Shown here piece after piece: positions 22,054 to 34,130 of a DNA stretch of 64,000 nt (within the stretch, counting starts at the first letter, position 1; each line of letters starts with the position of its first letter). The notes under the pieces were generated by a model. That model saw only the letters and a list, made by a program, of their open reading frames with translations, was not told the origin of the DNA and did not search any database. Source of the DNA: Brasenia schreberi (Eukaryota; Streptophyta; Magnoliopsida; Nymphaeales; Cabombaceae); assembly GCA_036023115.1 (NCBI GenBank), contig JAYKKT010000089.1, positions 16,114,501 to 16,178,500 on the forward strand. Direction: 5' to 3'. Both the position numbers and the translations under genes were made by a program.

Positions 22054-23390
22054 ATTATCCAAATTGATTTGGATAATGGCAAAGAAGAAACACCCCATTT
22101 TGGTTTTTCTCTCAAATGTTCTCGAAAATACGTCGTTCTTTGCTTCGTAAAAACCCTATTTTCTTTTTCCACAGGAGGGGATTTTTAGCAAAGGGGACTT
22201 TTCCTAACTATTTCCCTATATGTATGATCATGTATGAACGACTCTTTGAATGCATGCATGAGAAAATTTTTGTTTTTGGGGTTTTTGAGCCCGAAGAGAG
22301 CCTTTTGAGGCTGATTGCTTTGAGTAGGTTTTACCCATGTCTTTTTGACATTCTCAGGTTTTCGAGCTTGGAGAGAGCCTTTTGAGGCTGTCTGCTCCAA
22401 GCAGGTTCTACCCATTTGTCTTTTTGACTTTTGCGGGTTTTTGAAAATTTCTTTTTCAAAAGGAACTCCTTTTAGCTTGTATAAAAAAGGACTTCCAATT
22501 TTTCATACTTCCCTTTATTCGAGTTTCAATCCCTACTACTAAGTAGAGGTTTTTGGGTAGGAAATTTTGGAAAACATTTCAAAGTTCCATTTCCTACAAA
22601 ACAAAGTCGAGTTCTCAACCCAAAATAAAATCCAAATAAGTAGACTGTATTCGTACTTTAGGATTTTTGTAGTTGAACCTTTTTTCTTGGGGATAAGCTA
22701 CGGGGATATGGGAAAGAGATACCACGGTCCCTTCTGAAGCGTCTCGTGGTTTTAGGCAACGAGTCGGAAAATTGCTCTTTGGAGCTTTGGCTTTTTTCTT
22801 TTTTTCATAGAGGGTCTCCCTTTGGGAGTATTTTTTCTTTAATCCCTCTTTTCTTTCAAAGAGAAAACCTCTTTCGGAGGAGTTTTTGTATTCCTTGTTT
22901 ATGAAGGGAAAACCTCTTTCGGAGGAGTTTTTGTATTCTCTTTTTCTTTTTCCTTTTCTTTCAAAGAGAAGACCTCTTTCAGAGGAGTTTTTGTATTCTC
23001 CTTTCTTTTTTTTTCTTTTGGATGTAGCCAATTTTCCTTTTTGGAGAGAAAGTCGAATGGGGGAAAGCTTATCCCTTTGGTTACTCGAATCAAACGAGAT
23101 CGTCCTATTTCTTAATAGCATCTGCTATTTGAAACGATTTTGATATTTTGAACAAGACTTAATCTTGTAAGCCAGGGCTCTTTGAAATATCGCCAATTCA
23201 TTTTTGGAAGACTCTACCTTTTGAAATTTATAAATTCCTCCATTCAGGGTTATACAATCAACCTTGATCCTTCTTTCGAGAAGTTTCAAAGGAGTTTGAT
23301 TTTTCAAAAATCTTTTTGAAAAGGATGTAACAATAAACCCTTTTTGAATGTTCAGGCATTTTCAGGTTTTGCTAAATTTTTACCCACGAT
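22054..23390 (-). other. Element G: 3' non-coding internal region
   Basis: Counterpart of the regions after the integrase in A and C. It contains, at about 22865, 22911 and 22971, three copies of AACCTCTTTCGGAGGAGTTT (the third with one change), each followed by TTGTATTC; the core CCTC-TTTCG-GAGG is a small hairpin. Long open frames here are only the repeat read through and I do not call them genes. Confidence 0.6.
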
Positions 23391-24421
23391 ATCAACAAAT
23401 TTTTCGATTTTTGTTGCCCTTTTGAAGACATGGGGACATTCCTACTCGGGTTGCCACCTTTTTGGGCTTTCTTTGGGGTGATATGATATGAATGTGATGC
23501 ATGCTATGCACTCCATGTGATTCAAAATGGGAATACATGCTTTTATGCAATGATAAACACATGAAATGTATCTCACAAGTCATGAGGGAGATACATTTTT
23601 ACGAAATTGGTTTTCCATGGAAGGTATCTAGGGGCTGCATTTAAAAATGCCCCTAGCTTGATGGAGATGCATGATTTTTACCGACCACATGGTAAAGGGC
23701 CATGGTTTTTTCAAAATGATTTTTGGGTGGTCGATGGTATGTTCATGTCCATGCATTTTTATGGTATTTCTATCATGATCATGATACTTTTTAAGGATGG
23801 AAAACATAACCAGCCCTAAGTGATCGTCATGGTCATCATATTTGATTTTGACATGGTCTCCATGTTTTCATCGTGGAACTCATGTGCTTATCCTAACACA
23901 ATCAAGATTTTCATATTAACCAGAAGTTTGAAAATCTTTCTTTTTAAAGTCCTATGTAGGGCTTAAATTTTTAAAACTTGATTCTTTTGAAAAGGCAATT
24001 TCGGGAAATCCTCCCTTTCTAAACTTTCTCTTTTTGAGATATGAAGATGATTTCGATACCTGCCCCTCGAGCGAAATATGTTTCCTATACTTGATTTTGG
24101 TCAAGCATGGTTTTTGGAATTCGTTTTGAAAATTTATGCCTTTATGGGGCATTTGATCAAGTGTAGGGAATGTGTCTCAAAGAGGCATTTCAGCCACATG
24201 ACATAGTGCTTGTCCCTTAATGGAGTTTTGAGTTTGAACTCATATTCCATTGAAAGGGGTTGCCATTTATCTTGCCTACCTGTTAAGATAGGTTTTTCGA
24301 ATGAGTGCTTTGATGAACATCATTCCCTTTTCCATGACATGGGAGATGATGTCTCGAATTTGGAGGCCTACAGCAAGGCTAAGCATGATTTCTCTTTTGG
24401 CTTGGTGATTCCTTTCACATC
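23391..24421 (-). pseudogene. Element G: decayed pol remnant
   Basis: Strongly diverged and shortened pol. Near 23820-23880 the plus strand matches the integrase zinc-finger DNA of element C (29580-29640): GACATGGTCTCCATG and TCATCGTGGAACT compare with GACATGACCTCCACA and CCATCGTGGAATT. From about 24190 to 24421 it matches the RT/RNase H junction of C (30440-30690), with TGCCCCTTAATGG-like and TTTTTCGAA.GAGTGCTT words. The integrase catalytic core and second RNase H are missing or unrecognisable. The remnant is cut at 24422 by the insertion of element C. Confidence 0.6.
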
Positions 24422-25926
24422 TGTAGACACAGAAAATCTTCGACTCCGGGTTTCTTAGGCCTGGAGTGAATCTTTTCGCAATCTACGTTTGCTTTTAGGG
24501 CGTGCCAGCTAGCTTACTCAAACTAGCGAAGTAAATTTTGAAAATATCTGACTTTTGGGGCGACTATGGACAAGTGGGCTCTTTTCGTTGCAGACCTTCT
24601 TGCACCGATGCGCAAGAGTCAATCTGTACGCTTTAGGAAAACTCGATTTTGAACAAATACGACCTTTTTGAAAAGTACGAAAGTGTTTGATCAATTGGTT
24701 TTTGTCAAATTGCAGATTTTATTCATGGGTTCCACATGTTCCTATGTCTTTGGGTTTTAGCAAATTTTGGCGTGTAATTGTGTGCATCAAGTACTCGATT
24801 TTATCAGATTCTACACGAGTTTGCTTGGGATTGTTCGATGCAAGTATGCTCCCTATCTCGAGTGTGGAGTATATGCAATGCAAACTCACACAACTTGAAG
24901 GGAAAACCCGGAATTTAAAGACATAGCAGAAGGGAAAATATGGCTATATCTTAGATGCGGAAAGAAAATATATAGCTATATCTTAAGAGCGAGAAGGCTC
25001 AATGTGAGTGAGTGCTTTGAGTGTATAAATTGAAAGGCAACTCACGCAACTTGAATTTAAAACCCAGCTGAAAGGAAAATACGTATATATATACGTAAGA
25101 GCGGAAAGGCTCAATGTGAGTGAGTGCTTTGAGTGTATAAAATGAAAGACAACTCACACGACTTGAACCTTAAAACCCAGCTGAATGTATATAAATAGAG
25201 CTATATCCTATGGGTTGTTGAGGCCCGTTTGTGTGCAAAAGTGTGCAGATAAGAGCGGAAAGGCTCGAGTGTACGTGTGTGATTCGTGTTTCAAACCACA
25301 ATATTACATCTTGGGAGGAGACGACGCTCCATTATTACAACCCCGTATCAAATTTAATTGAACTTGAAGCAATGTAAAAGTCTAGATTCGAGCACTTACA
25401 CTTCATCTGCTTGGGCTTTCTTTATCAATGAGAACCGACCTTGGATATAGTCATTGGATGGACCTCTCGCTGCGAACCGATTAGATGCGTGGGGTTTTGA
25501 TCCTAGTTCATGATCTAGGCTATGTCAACATGCGAAGATGCTATGGTTTTGGGTAGGACACGAGCAGATCTAAGGCGAGGTGTAAGGGATCTAAGGCCAG
25601 ATCTAAGGTGAAAGGCTTAGAGAAGGTTTGAGTCAAGATCCTAAGGGGATACTCGGCCAGCTAATGGCCGAGTTGGGTGATGTTTCATGGGTAGATTTGG
25701 GCAGGATCCAAAAGCAATGCTCAGCCAGCTAATGGCCGAGCTTGGTTGGTGTGTTGAGGATGATCCTAGGCGAAATCCTAAGGAAAGGGCCTAAGGGAAT
25801 GCTCGGCCAAATGGTGGCCGAGCTGGGTAGGTTTAGGAGATGGTTTTTGGTCGGATCTAAGGGATGGTTCTTAAAGGGATGCTCGGCCAACTAATGGCCG
25901 AGCTTGGTTCATGTTATGTGGTTGAT

Positions 25927-26156
25927 CTTGGGTGAGATCTTAAGGAAATGGCTCGGCCAAATGGTGGCCGAGCTGGGTAGGTTTAGGAGTTCGTCTTAGG
26001 TGGGAACTAGGGAGAGATCCTAAGGAAATGGCTCGACCACCATTGGCCGAGCCATTTCCTTAGGATCTCTCCCTAGTTCCCACCTAAGACGAACTCCTAA
26101 ACCTACCCAGCTTGGCCACCATTTGGCCGAGCCATTTCCTTAAGATCTCACCCAAG
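25927..26156. repeat. 109-bp inverted repeat with 12-bp spacer
   Basis: Arms 25927-26035 and 26048-26156 are reverse complements of each other with one mismatch by my reading (GGCCGAGC against GGCCAAGC). The spacer is 26036-26047. Each arm contains further small palindromes of the GCTCGGCCA/TGGCCGAGC type. It lies in the leader part of the LTR, so a transcript from either strand would fold into a long hairpin. Confidence 0.9.
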
Positions 26157-26633
26157 AGGGATTAGTTTAGGTTGGGTTTAAATTAAGGTAGAGGTTTAGG
26201 ACTTAGGAGCTTAATGGGGCAGATCTAGGGTGAGCTCGGCCAGCTAATGGCCGAGCTTGGGATGGTCTTAGGTGGGGACGGTCTTGGGTAGAACTAGGCT
26301 TTTATTTTCAGCCAGGTTTGATCATTTCTTGGGCTGAACGTTGCTGGATTTTAGAGATGGTATTGGGTGGCTTAGAGGGTCAAAAGAAGAATCGATTTAG
26401 GCCAGCTCTAGAGACTCACCTTAGCCTTGGTTCGACCATGGTTCTCTTGGTTTCCACGCAGCCAATCTTCACAACGAGGGAGCCATCCAATGCTGTCGGA
26501 TCTCACTTGTGCAGCACCTTTTATTTGGCGTGAAATGGAGAAGCTATCTTGCCCACAACATCAGCCCACATCTTGCCCACAACATCAGCCCACGTTTTAC
26601 AAAAAGGGGAGAGGTCCAGCCCCCTTTGTTGAC

Positions 26634-26680
<47 letters not shown>
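26634..26680. repeat. (CT)n microsatellite
   Basis: About 23 CT units with one CC interruption near 26640. In element sense it is a GA run about 70-120 bases downstream of the TATA-like box, similar in place to the GA-rich leader of H. Confidence 0.9.
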
Positions 26681-26682
<2 letters not shown>

Positions 26683-26749
26683 CCCAAAATGAAAATGCGT
26701 GAAATAGAGAATCTCGTGAACCTCTTGCCAGCCAGCCCCTCACGTCCTG

Positions 26750-26755
26750 TTATAG
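26750..26755 (-). promoter_or_regulatory. Probable TATA box in LTR of C
   Basis: Minus strand CTATAA in GCTCTATAACAGG, between the GATCC-rich U3 and the GA run. Weaker than in the main LTR family. Confidence 0.45.
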
Positions 26756-27403
26756 AGCTTGAACTTGGATATGGATCCTAGTTTGGTTCTGAAATCCAGA
26801 TCCAATCCAAGTCTTGTTTGGATCTGGATCTTGGATCTGGATCTGGATATTCGGATCTAGATTCGATCCAAAATTTTCTCTTCTTTCATCCTTCCTGGCG
26901 TTTCGAGCTGGACGCTTTGTGCGGGCCTTGAGTTCATCAATGCTCCGTCTTATGTTGGGTTTTTCCCAATTTCGTCGTCCGAGCTCCTTTTCACCTTTTC
27001 GGATTCTGTTTCAACTGATTCTTCTTGTTTTTTATTTGAATTGCTCATGATTTCAGGGGTACTTTTGGCTTGGCGTTCGATACTTTCGACTTGAAGTCCA
27101 TTTGTGGCCTGGGCTCCTCTTTTGTCTTTGAAATTTGCTTTTCATCAGGCTGGGCTGGATCTTTGAGCTTTTGAATCTCTTTTGCAGCTGCTTTGAGCCA
27201 GGCTTCACCTATTCGTCTGGGCTTTTGCAGAAATGGGACTTTCGTCCACTTTTGAGAATTTCATGTTTTAAACAGGGTTGGAAAACAGAGGTTTGAAGTA
27301 TTTGAGCTCTTGGGTTTTCGAAAATTCCAATTTTGGCTTTTTGAGCTTATTTTCAAACCAGGCATTTGGTTTTGCAAAATTTTTGGATTTTAGGGTGTTT
27401 ACA

Positions 27404-27419
27404 GATGCCCCTCTTTGGC
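27404..27419 (-). promoter_or_regulatory. Element C: polypurine tract
   Basis: GATGCCCCTCTTTGGC on the plus strand directly after the LTR end; element sense GCCAAAGAGGGGCATC. Confidence 0.85.
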
Positions 27420-28578
27420 ATTATCTAAATTGATTTGGATAATGGCGAAGAAGATAACACCCCTATTTGTTTTCTCCCCAGATTTGATCTTTAGAATATG
27501 GGATCGTCCCAAATTTGAGAAAACGTTTTCTTTTAAGCCCGATAGGAGGGGATTTTTCGCCAAAGGGGACTTTCTATGGATCTAGCCCTAAATGGAGATC
27601 ATGTATGAGGTGTTCATGCATGGATATGCAAAGTGTATGACATGGATGAGGTGCCAGAAAGGGCGACCTCCTAGAGACCAGATTATATGGTCGAACTTTT
27701 GAGACTTTATGAAGACCTGATGCTCCGAGTGAGCGGGCGTTACGTATGCTCGATGTTCGAGTTTTTAAAATTCATTTTAAGAGGGAAAACCTTTCTGAAC
27801 TGTCGATCCTAAGGACCTTTAGCTCCTCGTGTTTGCCTTTACTTGAGTCTCGACACTCGCTAATCTAGCAGAGGTTTTATGAGAAAACAAGCTACATTTC
27901 AAAATTCCTACGCCTTACTCAAAACGTCGAATTCTCAAACAAGATGAAATTCAAGTAAGTAAATCCTATTTTTACTTTAGGATTCCCCGAAATGAATCAT
28001 GTTTCGCTTGGGATAAGTCGTGGGGATGGGAAAGAAGTATCACGGTCCCTTCTGAAGTGTCTCGTAGTTTGAGGTAAATAAGGCGGAAAACTGCTCTTTT
28101 TTTGAGCTTTTTGGCCTTTTTCTTTCTTTTTTTCATAGAGGGTGTCCCTTTGGGAGTATTGTTTTTTTAATCCCTCTTTTTCATGGAAGAATCGAATTTT
28201 GTTTGCTTTTGACTCAGGTTTCTTTCTTTGGGAAAGAGATTTTGGCAGGGATTTCCCTTTGTTTTGGCCAAGTTTTCCTTTTGGAAGGAGAAGAGAAGAG
28301 GGGAGGACTTATCCCAAGGTCATACTCGATCCATTCCAGGTCGGCCTATTTAGAAATAGCACGTACTACTTGCAAGTATCTTGCTATATTGAACTAGGCC
28401 TTTCTTTGTAAGAACAAGGATTTTGAAATGTAACCACGCATTTGGAAAGCTCCACTTTTTCACAAAATGTCGATTCCCTCATTCAGGGTCAGACAACTCA
28501 CCTTTAATCCTTGGTTTCGAAGTTTCAAAAGCAGATTTCCCTAAAATATTTTTGCAAAATGGGAATTTAACTCGGACC
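27420..28578 (-). other. Element C: 3' non-coding internal region
   Basis: About 1.16 kb between the integrase stop and the polypurine tract. It is similar to 4316-5249 of A (reversed) and to part of G. I see no domain in its open frames (for example around 28142-28411), which are not conserved as protein in the other copies. Confidence 0.65.
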
Positions 28579-30498
28579 CTATACGTGATACTTTTTCAAA
28601 TACTGAATATTGATAGGATCTGCTAAATTCCTACCTTCGACATTGGTTAACCAATAAGAATTGTTTGTGGTGGTTCCACGCATGACGTAAGGGCCATCCC
28701 ACTTGGGCCGCCACTTTCCAAGTGGATGTGGGCCACGATGGTGGATGATTTTCAAAACGAGCTCTCCCACTTCGAAGTGGCGAGGTTTCATTTGTTTCTC
28801 ATAGTGTCGGGAGATCCTTTGCCGGTATGCGTGAGCATGATCCATAGCAAGGAGTCGCCTCTAGTCTAACAGATCTAGTTCAGCCATTCTAACATGCTGA
28901 AGTGTCTCTAGGGGAAGTTCGAGTGCTATGGATGTATGAAATGAATGCAGACGTGTATGAATGGGGAGAACGACGTTTGTGCCGTAGACCAACTCAAATG
29001 ACGTGGCATTCGTGGGAGTGCGGATGGAAGTCCTATAAGCCCATAAGGCTTCATCCAGCTTCTCATGCCATGTTCTACCCTTCTCTAAGGTTTTCTCAAT
29101 AATGCTGATGAGAGTCTCGTTGGTGGCTTTGGTTTGGCCGTTGCCTTGAGGGTAGTAAGGCGACGAGAAGTGATGATTTATGCCATACTTGTTGCACAGC
29201 TTGACCATCCGCTCATTTTTGAATGGGGTGCCATTATCGGACATAAGATCTCTTGGAACTCCAAATCGAGCCAAGATGTTTTTCCTAATGAAAGCCACCA
29301 CATGTTGCCCCTGGACATTGGTCAAGGAGGTGGCTTCGACCCACTTGGAAAAATACTCAGTGGTTGCTAAAATGAACCTGTGTCCATTTGAGGCCTTTGG
29401 AAAAATTGGTCTTACGATATCAAACGCCCACATGGTGAATAGCCAGGGGCTGACCACGGAATGCAGTGATGATGAGGGTATATGAATGGCGTGACAATGC
29501 ACTTGACATGGGTGACACTTCCTAACATGATCGTGGCAATCTTTTCTCAGGGTGGACCAAAAATAACTCGCTCTAAGTATTTTCATCACCATCATGTTGG
29601 CATTGACATGACCTCCACATTCTCCATCGTGGAATTTGTGCATAATAGTCCTAGCCTCCTCTAGGTCGACGCATCTTAGTAAGATGTCGGTAAAACTCTT
29701 TTTGTACAGAACCCCACCCAAAATCGTGTATCGGGTAGAAATTTTTCGGATGAGTGCCTTATCTTTAGATGTGGCATTTTCAGCGAATCCCCCATTTTCT
29801 AGAAAATACTTTATGTCATAAAACCAGGGTTTTTCATCAAGATTTGTGTTATTTTGGCAAATTTCCAAATCGTGTATGAAAGGGGTGGGTGCGTGCCATA
29901 TTTCAAGAGGTCTGGTTCCCAAAGTGGGATCGACCCTCAAGGCTGAACCCAAGGATGAGAGGGCATCAGCAACGCCATTATCCTCTCTTCCTATGTGTGT
30001 GAGAGTACACGATTGGAATGACTCAACCAATCGAGTGGCCAACTCGTGATATGGAAGCAGTTTTTCATTTTGAACTTGCCAAATTTTTAAAACTTGGTTT
30101 ATAACAAGGAGTGAATCTCCAAAGACCTCGATGCATGATGCCCCTAGAGTTTTCAAAACTTTTAAACCTTGTATGAGTGCTTCATACTCAGCTATATTGT
30201 TGGAACATTCGAAATCTAGGCGAATTGCTATGGGGATCTCTCCCTTTTCAGGGGATACGAGGATGATCTCGGCACCAACCCCTCGTTGGTTTCGTGCCCC
30301 GTCGAAGTGCATCTTCCACACTTGGTTTTCGAAAGAGTTTGCCAAAATGTGGTTTTGAAAATGGTTTTGCAATATGCCTTCATCAGGCATTTTGTTGAGT
30401 GTGGGATACGCATCTTCTAGGGGGAACTCAACCACGTAGTCTGCTAGGGCTTGCCCCTTAATGGAGATCTGGTGATGGTATTTCAAGTCATACTCCAT
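28579..30498 (-). pseudogene. Element C: archaeal-like RNase H and integrase
   Basis: C-terminal part of pol, one frame with a single internal stop (TAG at 28861-28863, where A has Glu in LDERRL). Counting from the Met at 30498: residues about 60-185 are a second, archaeal-like RNase H with Asp66 (MHFDG), Glu104 (NIAEYEAL), Asp128 (FGDS) and Asp178 (ADAL), which removes RNA from RNA/DNA hybrids. Residues about 285-335 are the integrase zinc finger (HKFHDGECGGH ... CHPC). The integrase core has Asp360 (AFDIV) and Asp421 (MSDNG), but the third catalytic residue is Lys457 (NGQTKATN) where A has Glu. The C-terminal part (KPRHFEVGELVLK) ends at YLKKYHV. Upstream, two stops (TGA at 30610-30612 and a TAG near 30510) separate it from RT in the same frame. 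Confidence 0.93.
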
Positions 30499-32095
30499 TA
30501 GAAGGAGTTGCTATTTACCCAATCTACCCGTGAGAAAGGGTTTTTCGAACAAGTGCTTGATGGGATCGAGTTTGGACACTATCCAGATCTCATGATCCAG
30601 GAAGTAGTGTCAAAATTTCTGGCAGGCCCGTACCAAGGCCAAGCACGTCTTCTCCATGGCTTGGTAATTCCTTTCATAAGCCAGGAGAGTTTTCGAAAGA
30701 TAGTATATGGCATACTCCTTATGAGTGTCATCCTCGTATTGAGCTAACAAGGCACCCAAGGCATTCGCATGCACAGAAATGTAAAGCAGAAGAGGTTTTC
30801 CTTGCTTTGGAGGATTTAAAACAGGGGGATTAACTAAGTATGCCTTTAGCCTTTCAAATGATTTTTGGCAATCGTCATCCCATAAAAATTTCATACCTTT
30901 TCTCAACAACTTGTTGAAGGGTTCGCATGTAGTCGCCAGGTTTGAGATAAACCTACGAATGGATTGCAGTAGACCTTGGAGGCTACGAATTTGCGTGAGA
31001 TTGGAGGGTGGAGCCATGTCTATAATGGCTCGACATTTAGATGGGTCGACTTCTATGCCCCTTTGGCTTACCATAAATCCCAAAAGCTTACCAGATTCTA
31101 CCCCGAACACGCATTTTTTAGGGTTTAGCTTTACTTTGTAAAGTCTAAGCCTTTCGAAAATCTTTTGCAAACATTCGAGATGAGTGCATCGAGTTTTTGA
31201 CTTAGCCAGGAGATCATCTACATATACCTCTACGAGCTCATGAATTTGATCATAAAAGATCGAGGTCATAGCTCTCTGGTACGTGGCGCCAGTATTTTTC
31301 AAACCAAAGGGCATGACTGTATAGCAGTACGTGCCCCATGGGGTTGTAAAAGCGGTCTTAGCCTGATCTCATGGGCTTAGTTTGATTTGGTTGTACCCTG
31401 AATAGCCATCCATGAATGAACACATCTCATGATTTGCAGTACTATCGACTATCAAATCAATGTTTGGTAAAGGGAAATTATCTTTGGGCGTGGCTTTATT
31501 CAGGTTTCTGAAATTGATGCATATTCGAATTTTCCCTCTGGTTTTTCGAACAACAACTATATTGGATAACCAATCAGAATACGCAATGGGTTTTATAAAT
31601 CTGGCTTTTAACCGATCTTCCAAACCCTCTTTGACCTGTGAATGCACGTTCGGATGTATCTTCCTAAGCTTTTGTTTTACGGGTTTTGCATTTGAATCTA
31701 AGGGAAGACGATGCTCTACCACATTCGGGTCTATACCCGGCATGTCTTCATACGTCCATGCAAACACATCAACGTAGGTTTTCAAAAATGTAATTAATGA
31801 AGCTCTTTCATGCTCATGCAAACATGCACCTACCTTAATGAGTTTCGGCTTTGAATCACTCCCTAAGTTTATCTCTATGAAATCTCCTCCTACTGATTTC
31901 GAAGGTTTTTCAAAATTAAGAATTTTATGAAATTCTGGGAGCTCAGAAGTAGGATCTTCCTCGAGGGGATCTACTTCTGGCCTTTGATCATTCTCAAGAA
32001 TTCTAAATCCTAGGGAATTCGGACTTGACGCACAGTTTTCGCAAACGCCTGGTTTTTGTTTTGGATTTTTTGCAGGTTTTGAAGATTTTGGTCCT
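30499..32095 (-). pseudogene. Element C: reverse transcriptase and first RNase H
   Basis: RT copies the element RNA into DNA. In one minus-strand frame from 32095 to 30610: an N-terminal linker (GVCENCASS ... PLEEDPTSELPEFHKIL), then RT with FMDGYSGYNQI, MPFGLKN, and the catalytic YVDD (about 31213-31224). A TGA at 31369-31371 interrupts it after NQIKLSP; no frameshift is needed. After RT comes the ordinary gypsy RNase H (LLLYISVHANALGALL ... YQAMEKTCLALV); where active enzymes have Asp (xxDAS), this copy has no Asp, so the first RNase H looks dead, as is known for Tat elements that gained a second RNase H. The linker is split at 32096 by a solo LTR and continues at 35391. Confidence 0.93.
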
Positions 32096-32709
32096 CTTAT
32101 TGTAGACGCAGAAAATCTCCGCCTCCCTGGTTTCTTAGGCCTGGGGCGAACCTTTTCGTGTGTCTAAGTCCTATTTAAATAAACAGGGCGTGCCAGCTAG
32201 CTTACCTAAGCTAGTGAAGATATATTTTAACCTGACTTCTAACATGGTGACTGTGAGCAAGCAAGCTCTTGTCGTCATAGACCTTCTTGCACCGATGCGC
32301 AAGGGTCAGTCTGTACGCTTTAAAAATCGAGTTTTGAGTGAAAAAAAGCCTACGAAAGCGGTTCTAGGTGTTTGATTCGGGTCTTGTTTGTATGATTTTC
32401 AGATTTTAGATCACGTGGATTTGCACGTGCCTAAGTCTTTCTTTTTATCCCTTTATGGGCCACTTAGGTGTGTATTATGAACACTCCACTAAATGTGGCG
32501 AATTTTGAGCGGGAGTATGGGGTTTGCTTTGATGCAATATGCGTCCTAACTCGTGGTATGGCGTATATGCAATGCAAAACTCACGCTACTCCAAAGGGAA
32601 AACCCGAATGTAAAGACAATGCCGAAGGGAAATGACTTGTAATGGAAATTGCCGAAGGGAAATGACTTGTAATGTAAATGCCGAAGGGAAATACATATAT
32701 AATGTATAT

Positions 32710-33240
32710 ATGGCCCTTACTTGGGTCTTGCAAATAAGAGCGGAGGCTCAATGTGGGTGCGTGCTTGAATTGAAAGACTACACACACGACATGAAATGAA
32801 ACCCAAATATAACTTGCAATATGGCCTTAACTAAGGTCTTGGGAATAAGAGCGAAAGCTCAATGTGTGTGAGTGCTTGAATTGAAGTACTACGCACACAA
32901 CATGAAATTAAACCCAAATATAAATTGCAGTATGGCCTTAACTAAGGTCTTGGGAATAAGAGCGAAAGCTCAATGTGTGTGAGTGCTTGAATTAAAGTAC
33001 TACGCACACAACATGAAATTAAACCCAAATATAAATTGTAGTATGGCCTTAACTAAGGTCTTGGGAATAAGAACGAAAGCTCAATGTGTGTGAGTGCTTG
33101 AATTGAAGTACTATGCACACAACATGAGATTAAACCCAAGGATAGTATAACACGGCCCTTACTTGGGTCTTACAAATAAGAGCGAAGGCACAATGTGTGT
33201 GCGTGCTTGAATTGAAAGACAACACACCCAACTTAAGCAA
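32710..33240 (-). repeat. 111-bp tandem array in solo LTR
   Basis: ATGGCCTTAACTAAGG starts at 32821, 32932 and 33043 (period 111), with the GGCCCTTACTTGGGTC variant before (about 32711) and after (about 33154). One unit fewer than in the LTR of B. Confidence 0.95.
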
Positions 33241-34130
33241 AACCCTACGTAATTTAAAGTATATACATAAATTTATATCTTAGGGGCTGATTAGGCCCGT
33301 GTGTGTTCAAAATCGTGCACGACTAAGAGAGTGCACGTATGTGTGGGTGTGCCAAGCCACGTTATTACAAGCGGGGAGAGACTATGCTCCATTATTACAA
33401 CCCCGTATCAAATTTAATTTAAGCAAGTCTACAACTAAGGACCGAGTTAGGCACTTACTTATAGCTGGTCCGAAGATGACTTGCTTGAGCGTGAGCTTGG
33501 CCTCGCCTTGGGCTGCAAGAGGGAGCTCCTCGAAGTTGAACGGCAAGGGGAGATGTTGGCCGGGTGCCTTGGGTGTGCGGGAAGAGCGCCTAGAAGGTGG
33601 CCGACTGCTAGGAATGGGCTGCCTTGGTGTGTTGGGCTAAGGTGACTAAGGAAGGTCACTAGGGGATGGGCTGGTATTAAGGTAGGTAGTGCTAAAGGGG
33701 AGCCTAAGGGAGTGTATGGCTGGCCGAGTGGGTTTGGTACAGTCAGTTGGAGTGGCCGACTAAGGGAAGCTTGGTGGTGGCGTTGGGGTGATGTGGTGGT
33801 GGTGTTGGGGTGATGTGGTGGTGGTGTTGGGGGTTGAGAGTGGAGGGGGAGTGAAGAAGAGGTGGAGTTAAGGATAGGGTACTAACCGAAAGGGGAAGAA
33901 GCTGGCGGATGGATGGAAGTGGGGCAGCCGGGTGACTTGGATGCGCAGGATTTAGCCGGGAGGTAGTGGCGACGGGGAGCTGGCCGGCTGGAAGTAGTGG
34001 TGTAGGAGGAGCTTGGTGGTGGGTAGCGGTGGTGCAGGTGGAAGGCTTGGCTGGAAGGTGGCTGGAGTTGGCTGGGGTCGGCTGGGCTGGTGGGCCGGAA
34101 GAAGTTGAAAAACCCGCCCCTTGGGGGGGG

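Larger units (their letters stand above)
24422..27403 (-). mobile_element. Element C: 3' LTR
   Basis: Complete LTR of 2982 bp with plus-strand ends TGTAGACACAG and TGTTTACA. It is a subfamily distinct from B: leader full of GCTCGGCCA...TGGCCGAGC units (about 25650-26250), a 109-bp inverted repeat (25927-26156), a CT microsatellite (26634-26680), TATA-like CTATAA (26750-26755, minus) and a GGATCTGGATC-rich U3. Its partner 5' LTR starts at 41909. In the first roughly 430 aligned bases I count about 20 differences between the two, 16 of them transitions, so the element is old. It inserted into G. Confidence 0.9.

Noticed and set aside
22615..23121. Minus-strand frame with repeated YKNSSERGF text
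   Set aside because: It is a translation of the short DNA repeat at 22865-23010 and has no counterpart in A or C.
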